A stretch of 64,000 bases of DNA from contig CP015604.1 in the NCBI GenBank assembly GCA_002284875.1, positions 620,001 through 684,000 of the forward strand, written 5' to 3'. Each line of letters begins with the position of its first letter. Positions within the stretch are counted from its first letter, which is position 1. Positions 26,029-35,698 of this stretch are shown piece after piece. A model generated the notes under the pieces. That model was not told where the DNA came from. It worked only from the letters and a program-made list of their open reading frames with translations, and did no database searches. The position numbers and the translations under genes were made by a program. The DNA is from Actinobacteria bacterium IMCC26103 (lineage in GTDB: Bacteria > Actinomycetota > Actinomycetes > Nanopelagicales > Nanopelagicaceae).

Positions 26029-27315
26029 GTGAATTCACCAGTTACATCAACTCTTCCTCGCCACGACATTGCAGATGCATCACTTGCTGCAGAAGGTCGC
26101 AAGAAGATCGAATGGGCAGAACGCAACATGCCCGTCCTAGCTCAAATTCGTGAGCGCTTTGAAAAATCACAGCCATTTGCTGGCGTAAGAATTGCCGCAT
26201 GTATGCACGTCACAACAGAGACCGCAAACTTGATGCGTGTTCTAAAAGCCGGTGGAGCGGATATCTCACTCTGTGCTTCAAACCCGCTATCTACTCAAGA
26301 TGACACAGCAGCTGCGCTCGTTCACGAATACGGAATTTCAGTATTTGCTCGCAACTCTGTAGATCGTGATGGGTATTACTCACACATCAATGCAGCCCTT
26401 GATATCGAACCTCATCAAGTATTTGATGATGGTTGCGATCTAGTAAATACTCTTCACACAACTCGTAAAGAACTTCTTCCAAATATCGCAGGCGGTTGCG
26501 AAGAGACCACAACTGGCGTAATTCGCCTTAACCAAATGGCTAAAGATGGCGCACTTACATTCCCAATGATCGCAGTCAACGACACCGATACAAAGCACAT
26601 GTTTGATAATCGTTACGGAACAGGTCAATCAACGCTCGACGCGGTCTTCCGTGCAACAAACTTCCTTCTCGCTGGACGCATCGTCGTTGTAGCAGGATTT
26701 GGTTACTGCGGCAAAGGCGTTGCAGAACGCGCTAAGGGCATGGGCGCAGATGTAATCGTTACTGAAATCGATCCAACCAAGGCGCTAGATGCCATGATGC
26801 AGGGCTTCCGTGTTATGCCGATGCTGGATGCTGCAAAGGTCGGCGATGTATTCATCACCGTTACAGGAAACCGCGATGTATTGCGTGATGAGCACTTTGC
26901 AGTAATGAAGGATGGCGCAATCATGGCTAACTCTGGCCACTTCGATATTGAAATCGATGTTGCTTGGCTTGAGCAAAATGCCAAGAAGAAGAACTCCAAG
27001 ATGCGCCACCAGACAGATGAATACGTACTTGCAGATGGACGTCGCTTACTGCTCCTTGCCGAAGGTCGTTTGGTAAACCTAGGAGCAGCAGAAGGCCACC
27101 CTGCATCTGTTATGGATATGTCATTCTCAGATCAAGCTCTAACAGCTGAATATCTAGTTAAGGAAGCGAAGAATCTTCCAGCTGGCGTACATAATGTTCC
27201 AACATATATCGATAAGGAAGTTGCTAGCCTTAAATTAATTTCAATGGGTGGCCATATCGACACGTTAACTCCTGCGCAAGATATGTACCTGAACTCTTGG
27301 GAGCACGGTAGCTAA
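26029..27315 (+). CDS. ahcY: Adenosylhomocysteinase
   Basis: 428 residues. Reversibly splits S-adenosylhomocysteine into adenosine and homocysteine, clearing the methylation by-product. NAD-binding motif G-F-G-Y-C-G-K-G near residue 225, N-D-T-D-T-K-H near 185, and the C-terminal substrate-capping H-x-x-x-x-D segment are seen. GTG start with AAGGAG 7 bases upstream. The stop TAA overlaps the mtrA ATG by one base; the ahcY-mtrA-mtrB order is conserved in actinobacteria, although tmk, present in M. tuberculosis, is absent. Confidence 0.96.
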   Translation: MNSPVTSTLPRHDIADASLAAEGRKKIEWAERNMPVLAQIRERFEKSQPFAGVRIAACMHVTTETANLMRVLKAGGADISLCASNPLSTQDDTAAALVHEYGISVFARNSVDRDGYYSHINAALDIEPHQVFDDGCDLVNTLHTTRKELLPNIAGGCEETTTGVIRLNQMAKDGALTFPMIAVNDTDTKHMFDNRYGTGQSTLDAVFRATNFLLAGRIVVVAGFGYCGKGVAERAKGMGADVIVTEIDPTKALDAMMQGFRVMPMLDAAKVGDVFITVTGNRDVLRDEHFAVMKDGAIMANSGHFDIEIDVAWLEQNAKKKNSKMRHQTDEYVLADGRRLLLLAEGRLVNLGAAEGHPASVMDMSFSDQALTAEYLVKEAKNLPAGVHNVPTYIDKEVASLKLISMGGHIDTLTPAQDMYLNSWEHGS

Positions 27316-28001
27316 TGACCTTAGTTATGGTCGTCGATGACGACCAGGATCTTGCGGAGATGCTCGGCATCGTTTTAACCGGTGCCGGCATCGACGTAGA
27401 TCTAGTAAGTCGTGGTGATGAAGTTCTGGAGGTTTTTAGAAATAATCCTCCAGATCTAATCCTGCTAGATGTAATGCTTCCAGGTTTAGATGGAATTGAA
27501 GTCTGCAAATTAATTCGCGCCGAATCTATGGTGCCTATCGTGATGCTTAGCGCTAAGGGCGATACCCATGATGTCGTTCGTGGACTGGAAGCGGGCGCCG
27601 ATGATTACATGGTTAAACCATTTCGCCACCCATCTGAATTAATTGCCCGAATTCGCACTCGCCTGCGACGCACCAATGCCGATGTTTCCGGACTTCTCAC
27701 AATCGGTGATCTTTTAATAGATGTAACTGCACATGAAGTAAGCAGGGGAGCGAAGAAAATTGCACTTACTCGCCTGGAATTTGATCTCTTGGTTGCACTA
27801 GCTAAAGAGCCAGGTCGAGTTTTCACGCGCGATGCTCTGCTCGGTGAAGTCTGGGGCTATCGCCATTCAACAGATACCCGTCTGGTAAATGTGCACGTAC
27901 AAAGATTGCGTTCAAAAGTCGAACATGATCCCGAGCGCCCGGAAATTATCATGACAGTACGCGGAGTTGGATACAAAGCTGGAGTATTGGGCGGTTCCTA
28001 G
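27315..28001 (+). CDS. mtrA: Response regulator MtrA
   Basis: 228 residues of the OmpR/PhoB type: receiver domain (acidic pocket D-D-D near residue 8, phospho-acceptor Asp in L-L-D-V-M-L-P-G near 53, Lys in V-K-P-F near 102) and a C-terminal winged helix (about 130-225, ending R-G-V-G-Y-K). Partnered with the kinase encoded next. In mycobacteria MtrA controls replication, division and cell-wall genes and is essential; conservation of the ahcY-mtrA-mtrB order supports the same role. Confidence 0.93.
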   Translation: MTLVMVVDDDQDLAEMLGIVLTGAGIDVDLVSRGDEVLEVFRNNPPDLILLDVMLPGLDGIEVCKLIRAESMVPIVMLSAKGDTHDVVRGLEAGADDYMVKPFRHPSELIARIRTRLRRTNADVSGLLTIGDLLIDVTAHEVSRGAKKIALTRLEFDLLVALAKEPGRVFTRDALLGEVWGYRHSTDTRLVNVHVQRLRSKVEHDPERPEIIMTVRGVGYKAGVLGGS

Positions 28002-28002
28002 A

Positions 28003-29577
28003 ATGAACCGAATCGCGATAAAGGTCCGTACCTCACTTGCCTCGAAGGTAATTGTCTCTACCGTACTGTTATCACTTGGCGTTGTCTGGTTGACTGGTTC
28101 AGCTCTTTATTCGCAGCTATCTGCTGGAGTCAAGCAAGTAAATCTCGAAACTTCGCTTGCGGAAGCTCGCTCCTCCTTCTTTAATGCACAATATCAATTC
28201 TTGCTCATCAAAGGTGCACAGAGTTCGATTATCACAAAGGCTGTGCAAGATGTAATTATCTCTTCAACTGAGGTCAGTCTGAATCAGGATAGAAAATCTA
28301 TATTTTTAAGTCGCTTCGGAACTCCCTTTCAAGTATCAGGCCAACGGTCCTCAATTGATTACAGCACCGCAACCGATGGCTTAGATATTTCATCTTTTCC
28401 AACTGAATTACGTAAGCGAGTGCGCTCTAGCGACCTAGTTGAATACCAATATTCCAAGGTCCGCTATCAAAACCGGGCAGATGCGAACGTGCTAATTGCA
28501 GGGCGCAGAATCGCAATTCCAGATTCTGGAAATTATGAGATGTATCTGGTTTATTCACTTAGCAATCAGAATGCAACTCTTGCCCTCATACAAAGTTCAC
28601 TTCTTATAACTGGATTAGCTCTTCTCTTCCTGATTGGCTTAATCACTTGGCTGGTTGTGCGCCAAGTTGTACGGCCGGTTCGTGAAGCGGCAAGAATTGC
28701 CCAGCAATTTACGCAAGGTGATTTCTCGCAGCGCATGAAGGTTGAAAGTGCTGACGAAATTGCAACGCTAGGTACTGCCTTTAACGATATGGCGCTTTCT
28801 CTGGAGTCCCAAATTTCGCGCCTTGAGAACTTATCACGCGTCCAGCAGAGATTTGTCTCTGATGTTTCTCACGAACTTCGCACACCGCTTACCACCCTAC
28901 GTATGGCATCAGAGGTCATATATAGCGAACGTGAAAACTTTGATCCTACAATCGCACGCAGTTCCGAACTTTTAATCGCGCAGTTAGATCGATTTGAACG
29001 CTTACTTGAGGATCTACTCGAAGTAAGTCGTTTTGATGCTGAAGTAGCTGTCTTGGAGCCAGTGGACTTTGATCTTGTAAGTTTGATTGAAAGATGCATC
29101 CAAGACGTAAGAGCCAACTCTCATGACCATTTAATTTCTATAAATATCGATCACGAGACCGAACACGTGATGATTAAGGCTGATATCAGGCGCGTAGAAC
29201 GCATCATGCGAAATCTGTTATCAAATGCACTAGACCATGCCGAAGATAAGCCAGTCAACGTAAGTATCGTTTCGACCGAGAGCGAAGTTGCAATCGGGGT
29301 TCGTGATTACGGCACAGGAATTGAACCAGCGTCACTCTCTCGCGTCTTTGATCGATTCTGGCGCGCAGACCCTTCACGTGCACGAGTTAGAGGCGGTACC
29401 GGACTTGGTCTTTCGATTGCTTTAGAAGATGCTCGTTTGCACGGTGGTGAGTTAGATGCTTGGGGAATACCGGGCCAGGGTGCGCACTTTGTGCTTACTC
29501 TTCCTAAAATGGCTGGCGAACAAATCGCTGGTAGACCAATTCGCCCGCAACCTTTTGATTATCCCCAGAACTCCTAA
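28003..29577 (+). CDS. mtrB: Sensor histidine kinase MtrB
   Basis: 524 residues from ATG 28003, 1 base after the mtrA stop; an upstream TTG in the same frame lies inside mtrA and is unlikely. Order: transmembrane helix (about 14-34), extracytoplasmic sensor of about 155 residues, second helix (about 193-215), HAMP, HisKA with D-V-S-H-E-L-R-T-P-L and HATPase motifs (N-x-x-x-x-A, D-x-G-x-G, G-x-G-L-G-L-S). Mycobacterial lpqB, which modulates MtrB, normally follows; here comF comes next, with no lpqB. Confidence 0.93.
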   Translation: MNRIAIKVRTSLASKVIVSTVLLSLGVVWLTGSALYSQLSAGVKQVNLETSLAEARSSFFNAQYQFLLIKGAQSSIITKAVQDVIISSTEVSLNQDRKSIFLSRFGTPFQVSGQRSSIDYSTATDGLDISSFPTELRKRVRSSDLVEYQYSKVRYQNRADANVLIAGRRIAIPDSGNYEMYLVYSLSNQNATLALIQSSLLITGLALLFLIGLITWLVVRQVVRPVREAARIAQQFTQGDFSQRMKVESADEIATLGTAFNDMALSLESQISRLENLSRVQQRFVSDVSHELRTPLTTLRMASEVIYSERENFDPTIARSSELLIAQLDRFERLLEDLLEVSRFDAEVAVLEPVDFDLVSLIERCIQDVRANSHDHLISINIDHETEHVMIKADIRRVERIMRNLLSNALDHAEDKPVNVSIVSTESEVAIGVRDYGTGIEPASLSRVFDRFWRADPSRARVRGGTGLGLSIALEDARLHGGELDAWGIPGQGAHFVLTLPKMAGEQIAGRPIRPQPFDYPQNS

Positions 29578-29618
29578 GTAGCACTTCTTTAAATTTTCTC
29601 TTTTCAGAGAATTGAGCC

Positions 29619-30275
29619 ATGAACTCTCTGGCTGAATTGATCTTCCCCTCAAGATGTGTTGGTTGTTCACAACTTGGAATCTCTATCTGCTCTTTATGTC
29701 GCAAGAGTTGGCATCCTCATATTTACTTTCGTGAGATATCTGTTTTGAATAACTCGTATCCAGTAATTTCGGCGGTGCAGTACTCACCAATCGCTTCTAA
29801 AGTCCTACTTGGTGCCAAAGAATCAAATTTATCCGCGGCCGATAATTTGCTAGCCGACGCAATTGGTCACGCTTTAACTTTTTTTATAAAGAATTATGGA
29901 GCTGGTGACCTAGTCGGCATTCCCTCGCGTAGTGCCGCGACTCGAAAGCGTGGCCGCAATTTTATGATTGAAATTTCGAAATCAATCGCTGCAGCTCAAT
30001 CAATTCAATCATTAGATATTCTGCAACACACAAGGACAGTAAGAGATCAATCCCAATTAGATGCGCAAGCAAGAACCCACAATATTGCGGGCGCCTTTTG
30101 CGTATCCTTAAATTCTTCTAAATCAGCCACTCTCGGGAATACTCAGCCACTAATTATTGTTGATGATCTCATCACCACTGGGGCCACCCTCGCGGAGGCG
30201 ATACGCGCCTTAACGACCGCAGGTTATGCCGTCATCGGCGCGGTAACAGGCTCTGTCGCTAAACCCCTACGATAA
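29619..30275 (+). CDS. comF: ComF family amidophosphoribosyltransferase-like protein
   Basis: 218 residues. Two N-terminal Cys pairs (C-V-G-C near residue 13, C-S-L-C near 25) form the ComF zinc-finger-like region; the C-terminal phosphoribosyltransferase fold has the PRPP motif I-I-V-D-D-L-I-T-T-G-A-T near residue 183. Needed for DNA uptake in some competent bacteria; elsewhere its role is unknown. It lies between mtrB and secA as in mycobacteria, but the HPF gene found there is not between comF and secA. Confidence 0.88.
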   Translation: MNSLAELIFPSRCVGCSQLGISICSLCRKSWHPHIYFREISVLNNSYPVISAVQYSPIASKVLLGAKESNLSAADNLLADAIGHALTFFIKNYGAGDLVGIPSRSAATRKRGRNFMIEISKSIAAAQSIQSLDILQHTRTVRDQSQLDAQARTHNIAGAFCVSLNSSKSATLGNTQPLIIVDDLITTGATLAEAIRALTTAGYAVIGAVTGSVAKPLR

Positions 30276-30303
30276 GGGGGTTGATTTTGGAAAGGGCATA
30301 TAA

Positions 30304-32976
30304 ATGGCAAAGATTATTGATCGCATCATGCGAGCTGGCGAAGGGAAAATCCTGCGCGAGCTCAGCAAGATCGTAGATCAGGTCAACTCATTTGAGCCTG
30401 CCATCATCGCAATCAGCGATGAAGCACTTCGTGGAAAAACTTTAGAATTTAAATCTCGCCTAGCAGCCGGAGAGACGCTAGATGCATTGCTGCCTGAAGC
30501 TTTCGCAGTCGTTCGCGAAGCAGCAAAGCGCACACTTGGGCAACGTCATTACGACGTTCAAATTATGGGTGGAGCTGCTTTACACAACGGCAATATCGCA
30601 GAAATGCGCACAGGTGAAGGAAAGACTTTGGTTGCAACGCTTCCATCTTATCTAAATGCACTTGCTGGACGTGGTGTTCACGTCGTAACCGTTAACGATT
30701 ATCTAGCAGAACGCGATAGCGAGTGGATGGGTCGTATCCATCGCTTCTTGGGTCTTTCAGTAGGCGTAATTGTAAATAGCATGACTCCAGCCGAACGTCG
30801 TGCGGCATATAACTCTGACATTACTTACGGAACTAATAATGAATTTGGTTTCGATTACCTACGTGACAATATGGCCTGGTCGCTTGAAGATTGCGTACAG
30901 CGCGATCACTTCTTTGCCGTAGTAGATGAAGTTGACTCCATTTTGATTGATGAAGCACGGACACCTTTAATCATTAGCGGACCAGCAGATAAGGCAACCA
31001 AATGGTACGTCGAATTTGCTAATATCGCCGATAAATTGCAGCGAGATACTCATTACGAGGTCGATGAAAAGAAGAAGACGGTCGGAATTCTCGAAGATGG
31101 CGTGACCAAGGTCGAAGAGTTACTAAAGATTGAAAACCTTTACGAGGCGGCAAATACAACACTTATCGGGTACCTAAATAACTCAGTACGCGCCAAAGAG
31201 TTATTTAAGCGCGATAAAGATTACGTAGTCATGAACGGTGAACTACTAATTGTCGACGAACACACGGGCCGTATGTTGGCCGGGCGTCGCTATAGCGAAG
31301 GTCTGCACCAAGCGCTGGAAGCAAAAGAACGCATTGATATTAAAGATGAGAACCAGACTCTGGCGACGATTACTTTGCAAAACTATTTCCGTCTATACGA
31401 AACTATTTCCGGTATGACCGGTACTGCTATGACAGAGGCTTCTGAGTTCCACCAAATTTATAAGCTAGGCGTAGTCCCAATTCCAACTAACCGTCCTATG
31501 CAAAGAATCGATCAGGCAGATCTGGTTTACAAATCAGAACTCGGTAAATTTATGGCTGTCACCAAAGATATTGTGGAGCGCCATCGCAAGGGCCAGCCAG
31601 TTTTGGTCGGTACCGTTTCAGTTGAAAAATCTGAAGAACTATCTGCGCTCTTGAAGAAATCAGGTATTCCGCACGAAGTACTTAACGCAAAACATCACGA
31701 ACGTGAAGCATCTATTATCGCTCGTGCAGGTGTCAGCGGCGCCGTAACAGTTGCAACTAATATGGCAGGTCGCGGAACTGACATTATGCTCGGCGGTAAC
31801 CCAGAATTTATGGCAGATTTTGAATTACAGCGTCGCGGACTTTCTCCAGTTGATAACGCAACCGAATATGAAGCAGCTTGGCCGGAAGAAATTGCTAAGC
31901 AGAAAGCAGCTGTTGCTAAAGGACATGAAGAAGTTGTTTCCCTAGGCGGTCTATATGTATTAGGTACCGAGCGCCATGAATCACGACGTATCGATAACCA
32001 GTTACGTGGTCGTTCTGGGCGCCAAGGCGATCCCGGAGAATCTCGTTTCTACCTATCGCTAGAAGATGAGTTAATGCGCCGCTTCAATTCAGGGCTAGTT
32101 GAAAGATTCTTATCTGCGGCCGGGCTTCCTGATGATTCGCCAATTGAATCTAAGATGGTCAGCAACGCAATTCGATCTGCCCAGACTCAAGTTGAAGCAC
32201 AGAACTTCGAGATCCGTAAGAATGTTTTGAAATATGACGATGTTATGAACCGCCAGCGTGAGGTAATTTACGGCGAACGTCGCTTGGTACTAGAAGGCGA
32301 AGATATTTCTCCGCAGGTGCAAACTTTCGTTGCCGATACCTTGGTTGCCTATGTAAATGCCGAAACCACAAATGGCTTCGGTGAAGATTGGGATCTTGAT
32401 CGTTTGTGGCAAGCCCTAAAACTTGTTTATCCAATCTCTTTTAATCCAGAAGATATGATCACAAAGATCGGATCGCGCGCGGCGTTAGATGCCGATTATT
32501 TAACAGCGCAAATTTTAGAAGATGCGACTGTGGCATATGAAAAGCGCCAAGCCGATCTCGGCGCTGAAGTCATGCGCGAATTAGAACGAAAAGTTCTCTT
32601 ATCTGTCTTGGATCGCAAGTGGCGCGAGCATCTATACGAGATGGATTATCTACAAGAAGGCATTGGCCTTCGCGCGATGGCCCAACGCGATCCGCTAGTT
32701 GAGTACCAACGTGAAGGTTACGAACTATTTGCTGCGATGATGGATGGAATTAAAGAAGAGCTCGCAAGCTTGGTCTTTAATGTGCAGGTCACGGTAGAAG
32801 GCGATGGCTCACAAGTAAAAGCTGCTGGAATCACCGAGAAGGCAGCAGATGTAACAGCGCTGCAATACACCGCCAGCGATGAATCTGGCGTTGCCATAAA
32901 GGGCGAAGTCTCGCGCAACAGCCAATGCCCATGTGGTTCAGGAAAGAAATACAAGCGTTGTCACGGCGGCGTTTAA
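30304..32976 (+). CDS. secA: Preprotein translocase ATPase SecA
   Basis: 890 residues, full length for SecA1. Features in order: Walker A M-R-T-G-E-G-K-T near residue 102, D-E-V-D-S DEAD-type box near 208, preprotein cross-linking domain, N-M-A-G-R-G-T-D near 486, G-R-x-G-R-Q-G-D arginine finger region near 570, and a C-terminal [17 protein letters not shown] zinc motif. Drives Sec-dependent export through SecYEG. GGAAAGGG ribosome site. The stop overlaps the convergent gene by 4 bases. Confidence 0.97.
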   Translation: MAKIIDRIMRAGEGKILRELSKIVDQVNSFEPAIIAISDEALRGKTLEFKSRLAAGETLDALLPEAFAVVREAAKRTLGQRHYDVQIMGGAALHNGNIAEMRTGEGKTLVATLPSYLNALAGRGVHVVTVNDYLAERDSEWMGRIHRFLGLSVGVIVNSMTPAERRAAYNSDITYGTNNEFGFDYLRDNMAWSLEDCVQRDHFFAVVDEVDSILIDEARTPLIISGPADKATKWYVEFANIADKLQRDTHYEVDEKKKTVGILEDGVTKVEELLKIENLYEAANTTLIGYLNNSVRAKELFKRDKDYVVMNGELLIVDEHTGRMLAGRRYSEGLHQALEAKERIDIKDENQTLATITLQNYFRLYETISGMTGTAMTEASEFHQIYKLGVVPIPTNRPMQRIDQADLVYKSELGKFMAVTKDIVERHRKGQPVLVGTVSVEKSEELSALLKKSGIPHEVLNAKHHEREASIIARAGVSGAVTVATNMAGRGTDIMLGGNPEFMADFELQRRGLSPVDNATEYEAAWPEEIAKQKAAVAKGHEEVVSLGGLYVLGTERHESRRIDNQLRGRSGRQGDPGESRFYLSLEDELMRRFNSGLVERFLSAAGLPDDSPIESKMVSNAIRSAQTQVEAQNFEIRKNVLKYDDVMNRQREVIYGERRLVLEGEDISPQVQTFVADTLVAYVNAETTNGFGEDWDLDRLWQALKLVYPISFNPEDMITKIGSRAALDADYLTAQILEDATVAYEKRQADLGAEVMRELERKVLLSVLDRKWREHLYEMDYLQEGIGLRAMAQRDPLVEYQREGYELFAAMMDGIKEELASLVFNVQVTVEGDGSQVKAAGITEKAADVTALQYTASDESGVAIKGEVSRNSQCPCGSGKKYKRCHGGV

Positions 32977-33512
32977 AGTAACAGTAGCTCGGTACATAAC
33001 CAACGTTGATCAACGCCTTCAAAGCGGATCACCATTGCGCGTAACCGGTCACCAAATCTCACAGTAACCGTTGATTCACAGATCCCATCTAGCGGTTCAC
33101 ATTGATGGATGCTGCGGATTCGACCAATTTCTTTCTGGCTCCCAACTTGTTTCAGTAACTTCATATAGATATGCCGGTGGCATTTGGATATCAACTGCGC
33201 AGGTTGGCGCCGACCCGCCCAAATTTCAATAACGCTCACTGCAAATTTCATAGTCCAGGTATGTAACTCTGGTAGATCAACTGCAGAGGTTGGCATTGGC
33301 TCAAAGCCGGGTTCGTACTCTTCACCGAAACTACTTGGTACTAAGTAAAGTTTGGCGCGTTGCTCGGGGAGTTTTTCTTCTATGCGCTTTGCAGCAATCT
33401 CGGCAAGTGAGTAAAGATCTAACTGCGGATGGCTCCACATTGCAGGGTCTTCATTGCTGGAAACCAATTCAAATTGGCGGATCTGGCTACTTTCCTGAAA
33501 ATAAGTTGTCAT
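32973..33512 (-). CDS. Rv3235-family protein
   Basis: 179 residues from ATG 33512. An in-frame TTG at 33554 would add 14 residues; neither start has a clear ribosome site. The C-terminal 120 residues show the Rv3235 pattern: [16 protein letters not shown], then [10 protein letters not shown]-x-D-G, and [13 protein letters not shown]-x-R-W. Function unknown. The position next to secA in a mycobacteria-like gene order supports the family call. Convergent with secA, sharing 4 bases. Confidence 0.8.
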   Translation of the reverse strand: MTTYFQESSQIRQFELVSSNEDPAMWSHPQLDLYSLAEIAAKRIEEKLPEQRAKLYLVPSSFGEEYEPGFEPMPTSAVDLPELHTWTMKFAVSVIEIWAGRRQPAQLISKCHRHIYMKLLKQVGSQKEIGRIRSIHQCEPLDGICESTVTVRFGDRLRAMVIRFEGVDQRWLCTELLLL

Positions 33513-33624
33513 GGCGGCACTTTCACCGCTGGCCTTCGAATTCTCATCTATCAAAGGGTGGAGAAGATCTCATCCGAAAGGATGGCTGTGGATATATCTC
33601 GATCAGATGTCGGGGGATGTCCTT

Positions 33625-33636
33625 TAGTACCTGACT
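33625..33636 (+). promoter_or_regulatory. Leaderless-type -10 for the SAF gene
   Basis: TAGTAC (33625-33630) is followed by 6 bases and ATG 33637. Confidence 0.4.
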
Positions 33637-34236
33637 ATGAATAGCGTTAAGAAAGCTTCCCAAACTCGGCTAACTGTTGCCATCGCACTCTTTGCTGCAG
33701 CAGTGGTATCGGCAATGGCTCTGACAGCGCTGGGCAATCGCAGCGATACTTATTGGATTGCTCGCAATTCCCTGATACCCGGTACTCAAATATCAGAAGG
33801 TGATATCGCACAAGTTCAAGTAGCGCTTGGGCAAGTAAGTTCTAATTACCTATCGGAGAACTCATCTGTCGTCGGCTCCTATGTGTTACGCCCTATCGCC
33901 AAGAATGAATTAATTTCGTTAAGCGCAGTAAGTGATCTTCCACATGGAGAAAAATCTGGACAGGTACCAATTTCAATCCGCAGCAGCGACATACCGAGCG
34001 ATATTGAAATCGGAGAGGCTATCGATATTTACTGGGTACCTGAAGTCATGGGTATTGAGAAGAGCAGAGCGCCAGAGTTAGTTGTCTCGGGAGTATTTCT
34101 AAATTCAATTAATCGTAGAGCGACTAATTTCGGCAGCGATATCTCACTAACAGTTTCAGTTGTAAACAGCCAAATCTTTTCGCTGCTTGGAGCAACTTCA
34201 TCTGGCAGATTGGTCATTGTCCGATCTAATGGATGA
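33637..34236 (+). CDS. SAF-domain membrane-anchored protein (CpaB/FlgA-like)
   Basis: 199 residues. One N-terminal transmembrane helix (about 12-31), then a SAF domain (about 40-105: W-I-A-R-N-S-L-I-P-G-T-Q-I-S-E-G-D-I, V-G-S-Y-V-L-R-P-I) and a C-terminal beta-rich part. CpaB-type SAF proteins occur with Flp/tad pili. The following CpaE-like gene overlaps by 8 bases, so the pair is translated together. No other pilus gene is in the window. Confidence 0.8.
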   Translation: MNSVKKASQTRLTVAIALFAAAVVSAMALTALGNRSDTYWIARNSLIPGTQISEGDIAQVQVALGQVSSNYLSENSSVVGSYVLRPIAKNELISLSAVSDLPHGEKSGQVPISIRSSDIPSDIEIGEAIDIYWVPEVMGIEKSRAPELVVSGVFLNSINRRATNFGSDISLTVSVVNSQIFSLLGATSSGRLVIVRSNG

Positions 34237-35275
34237 AATCTCCCAGCCTGTTGTAATAACCGCCATTGCAGATCCAGAATTTGAGGCGATGGTATCTAGC
34301 GCACTCTTTACACGTGGCTGGAATATCATCGCTCGCCCCCTGGATTTCAATACCCTAGAGCGCGAGCTTGGTCTAAAAAGAGATACCAAAATATTACTGA
34401 TCTACTCAGTTGACCTGCCGGGGTTATCAAATGCGCGGCTAGAAAAACTTGCTGGTTTAAAAGTGGCGATCTTTGGCTTTGCAGATTCAGCCGGATCATC
34501 TCGTGGCTTTAGCGAAATTTCTCCTCGCCCAAACTCAGATGATGAGCTACTGGCCTATATCCGTGAAAATATCAGATCACCGCTCTTGCGCGCTCCATTG
34601 ATTAGAAGCAGCCCAACTTTTAAGGCGAAGGTTATTGCAGTTGGGGGAGCCGGACACTCCACCGGTGTAACAACTGTAGCGATGAATCTCGCGCAAGAGC
34701 TTGCGTTATTAGAGAAGAAAACTATATTAGTTGATGCTAACTTCGGCGCACCTGCCATTGCGACTCTTTTAGATCTAAGGAAATTATCAGAAGAAGATAA
34801 ATGGCGTGATCTTTCTGCTTTCTTTTCTGTTGCTGAAATAACTCAAAAATCAGTTGCAGATTTTACGATGTGGGCAGCCGAAGCCGCAGCATACTTTGAT
34901 TTCATTCTAATTGACTTAGGATCAATTACAAATATTGCAAGCGACTTAACTGACCGCAGATGGTCATCGCAGGTGAAAATTTGGGCAAGTACATTTGCAC
35001 AAGAGTTAATCATTTGCACCGGATCAGATGTTTTGCAAGTTCAGAGATTGGCTCAACTCAACGCCGAACTTGCCAGCGCTAAACTTCCAGCAAAGACCAC
35101 GATCTATTGCCAGGGTTCTGAAAATAAATCCAGGCAAGATCGATATCAATATCTTCCGATTGATAATCGCTTATGTTCTAACGCCCGCAAAGGCAGGACT
35201 ACTTTGGTAGAAATCAACGAAAAGGCGCCTCTACGCAAGGCGATCGCCAATCTCGCTAGGTTGATTACAGGCTAG
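34229..35275 (+). CDS. CpaE-like MinD-family protein with degenerate Walker A
   Basis: 348 residues from ATG 34229, which overlaps the SAF stop. An N-terminal receiver-like region (about 1-130) precedes a MinD/CpaE-type domain. The loop reads G-G-A-G-H-S-T-G-V-T-T: the usual signature G-K-T-T has Val in place of Lys, and the upstream Lys is missing too. The V-D-A-N-F-G-A-P and F-I-L-I-D-L-G segments are kept. It may bind nucleotide weakly or serve as a structural partner; ATPase activity is doubtful. Confidence 0.78.
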   Translation: MDEISQPVVITAIADPEFEAMVSSALFTRGWNIIARPLDFNTLERELGLKRDTKILLIYSVDLPGLSNARLEKLAGLKVAIFGFADSAGSSRGFSEISPRPNSDDELLAYIRENIRSPLLRAPLIRSSPTFKAKVIAVGGAGHSTGVTTVAMNLAQELALLEKKTILVDANFGAPAIATLLDLRKLSEEDKWRDLSAFFSVAEITQKSVADFTMWAAEAAAYFDFILIDLGSITNIASDLTDRRWSSQVKIWASTFAQELIICTGSDVLQVQRLAQLNAELASAKLPAKTTIYCQGSENKSRQDRYQYLPIDNRLCSNARKGRTTLVEINEKAPLRKAIANLARLITG

Positions 35276-35288
35276 CGCCTCTTTCTTA

Positions 35289-35301
35289 TACCCTTAGCGC
35301 C
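35289..35301 (+). promoter_or_regulatory. Leaderless-type -10 for DUF6912-pdtaS
   Basis: TACCCT (35289-35294) is followed by 7 bases and ATG 35302. Confidence 0.5.
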
Positions 35302-35694
35302 ATGCGCGCTTATCTGCCAGTTACTGCGGAAGAGATCTCTAACTTCATGTTCACCGAAAGCATGGAGTGCGGTCCGCTATATGCGCCGACCATTAAATTC
35401 CTAACTGCCAATAACGATATGGATGATGAACAAGGCGAATACATCCTTTCGATGTTAGCTGCAGATGAGGCGCTGGAAATGCGGACAAATCCCGCAGGTC
35501 CGGCCTTTATCTTGGCTTTGGAAGTCACAGATTCACAAATTGCCGAACACGGTGAAAACTTTATTAATTTATTGGAAAACGCCCGTTGGGAAGATGTGCA
35601 TTGCGCATTTCTGGTCTCTCCTGATGGGGAAGAGCTAACCTGGTTTGCTACGCAAGAGATTTCGCAATCTTTACCCCAGTGGTTAGCGACCTAA
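35302..35694 (+). CDS. DUF6912 family protein
   Basis: 130 residues, soluble, acidic. The start M-R-A-Y-L-P-V-T and the middle E-Y-x-x-S-M-L-A-A-D-E-A-L resemble the DUF6912 family of actinobacteria (family name from memory). Function unknown. It starts from a leaderless-type promoter and is followed 4 bases later by pdtaS. Confidence 0.75.
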   Translation: MRAYLPVTAEEISNFMFTESMECGPLYAPTIKFLTANNDMDDEQGEYILSMLAADEALEMRTNPAGPAFILALEVTDSQIAEHGENFINLLENARWEDVHCAFLVSPDGEELTWFATQEISQSLPQWLAT

Positions 35695-35698
35695 TCAG

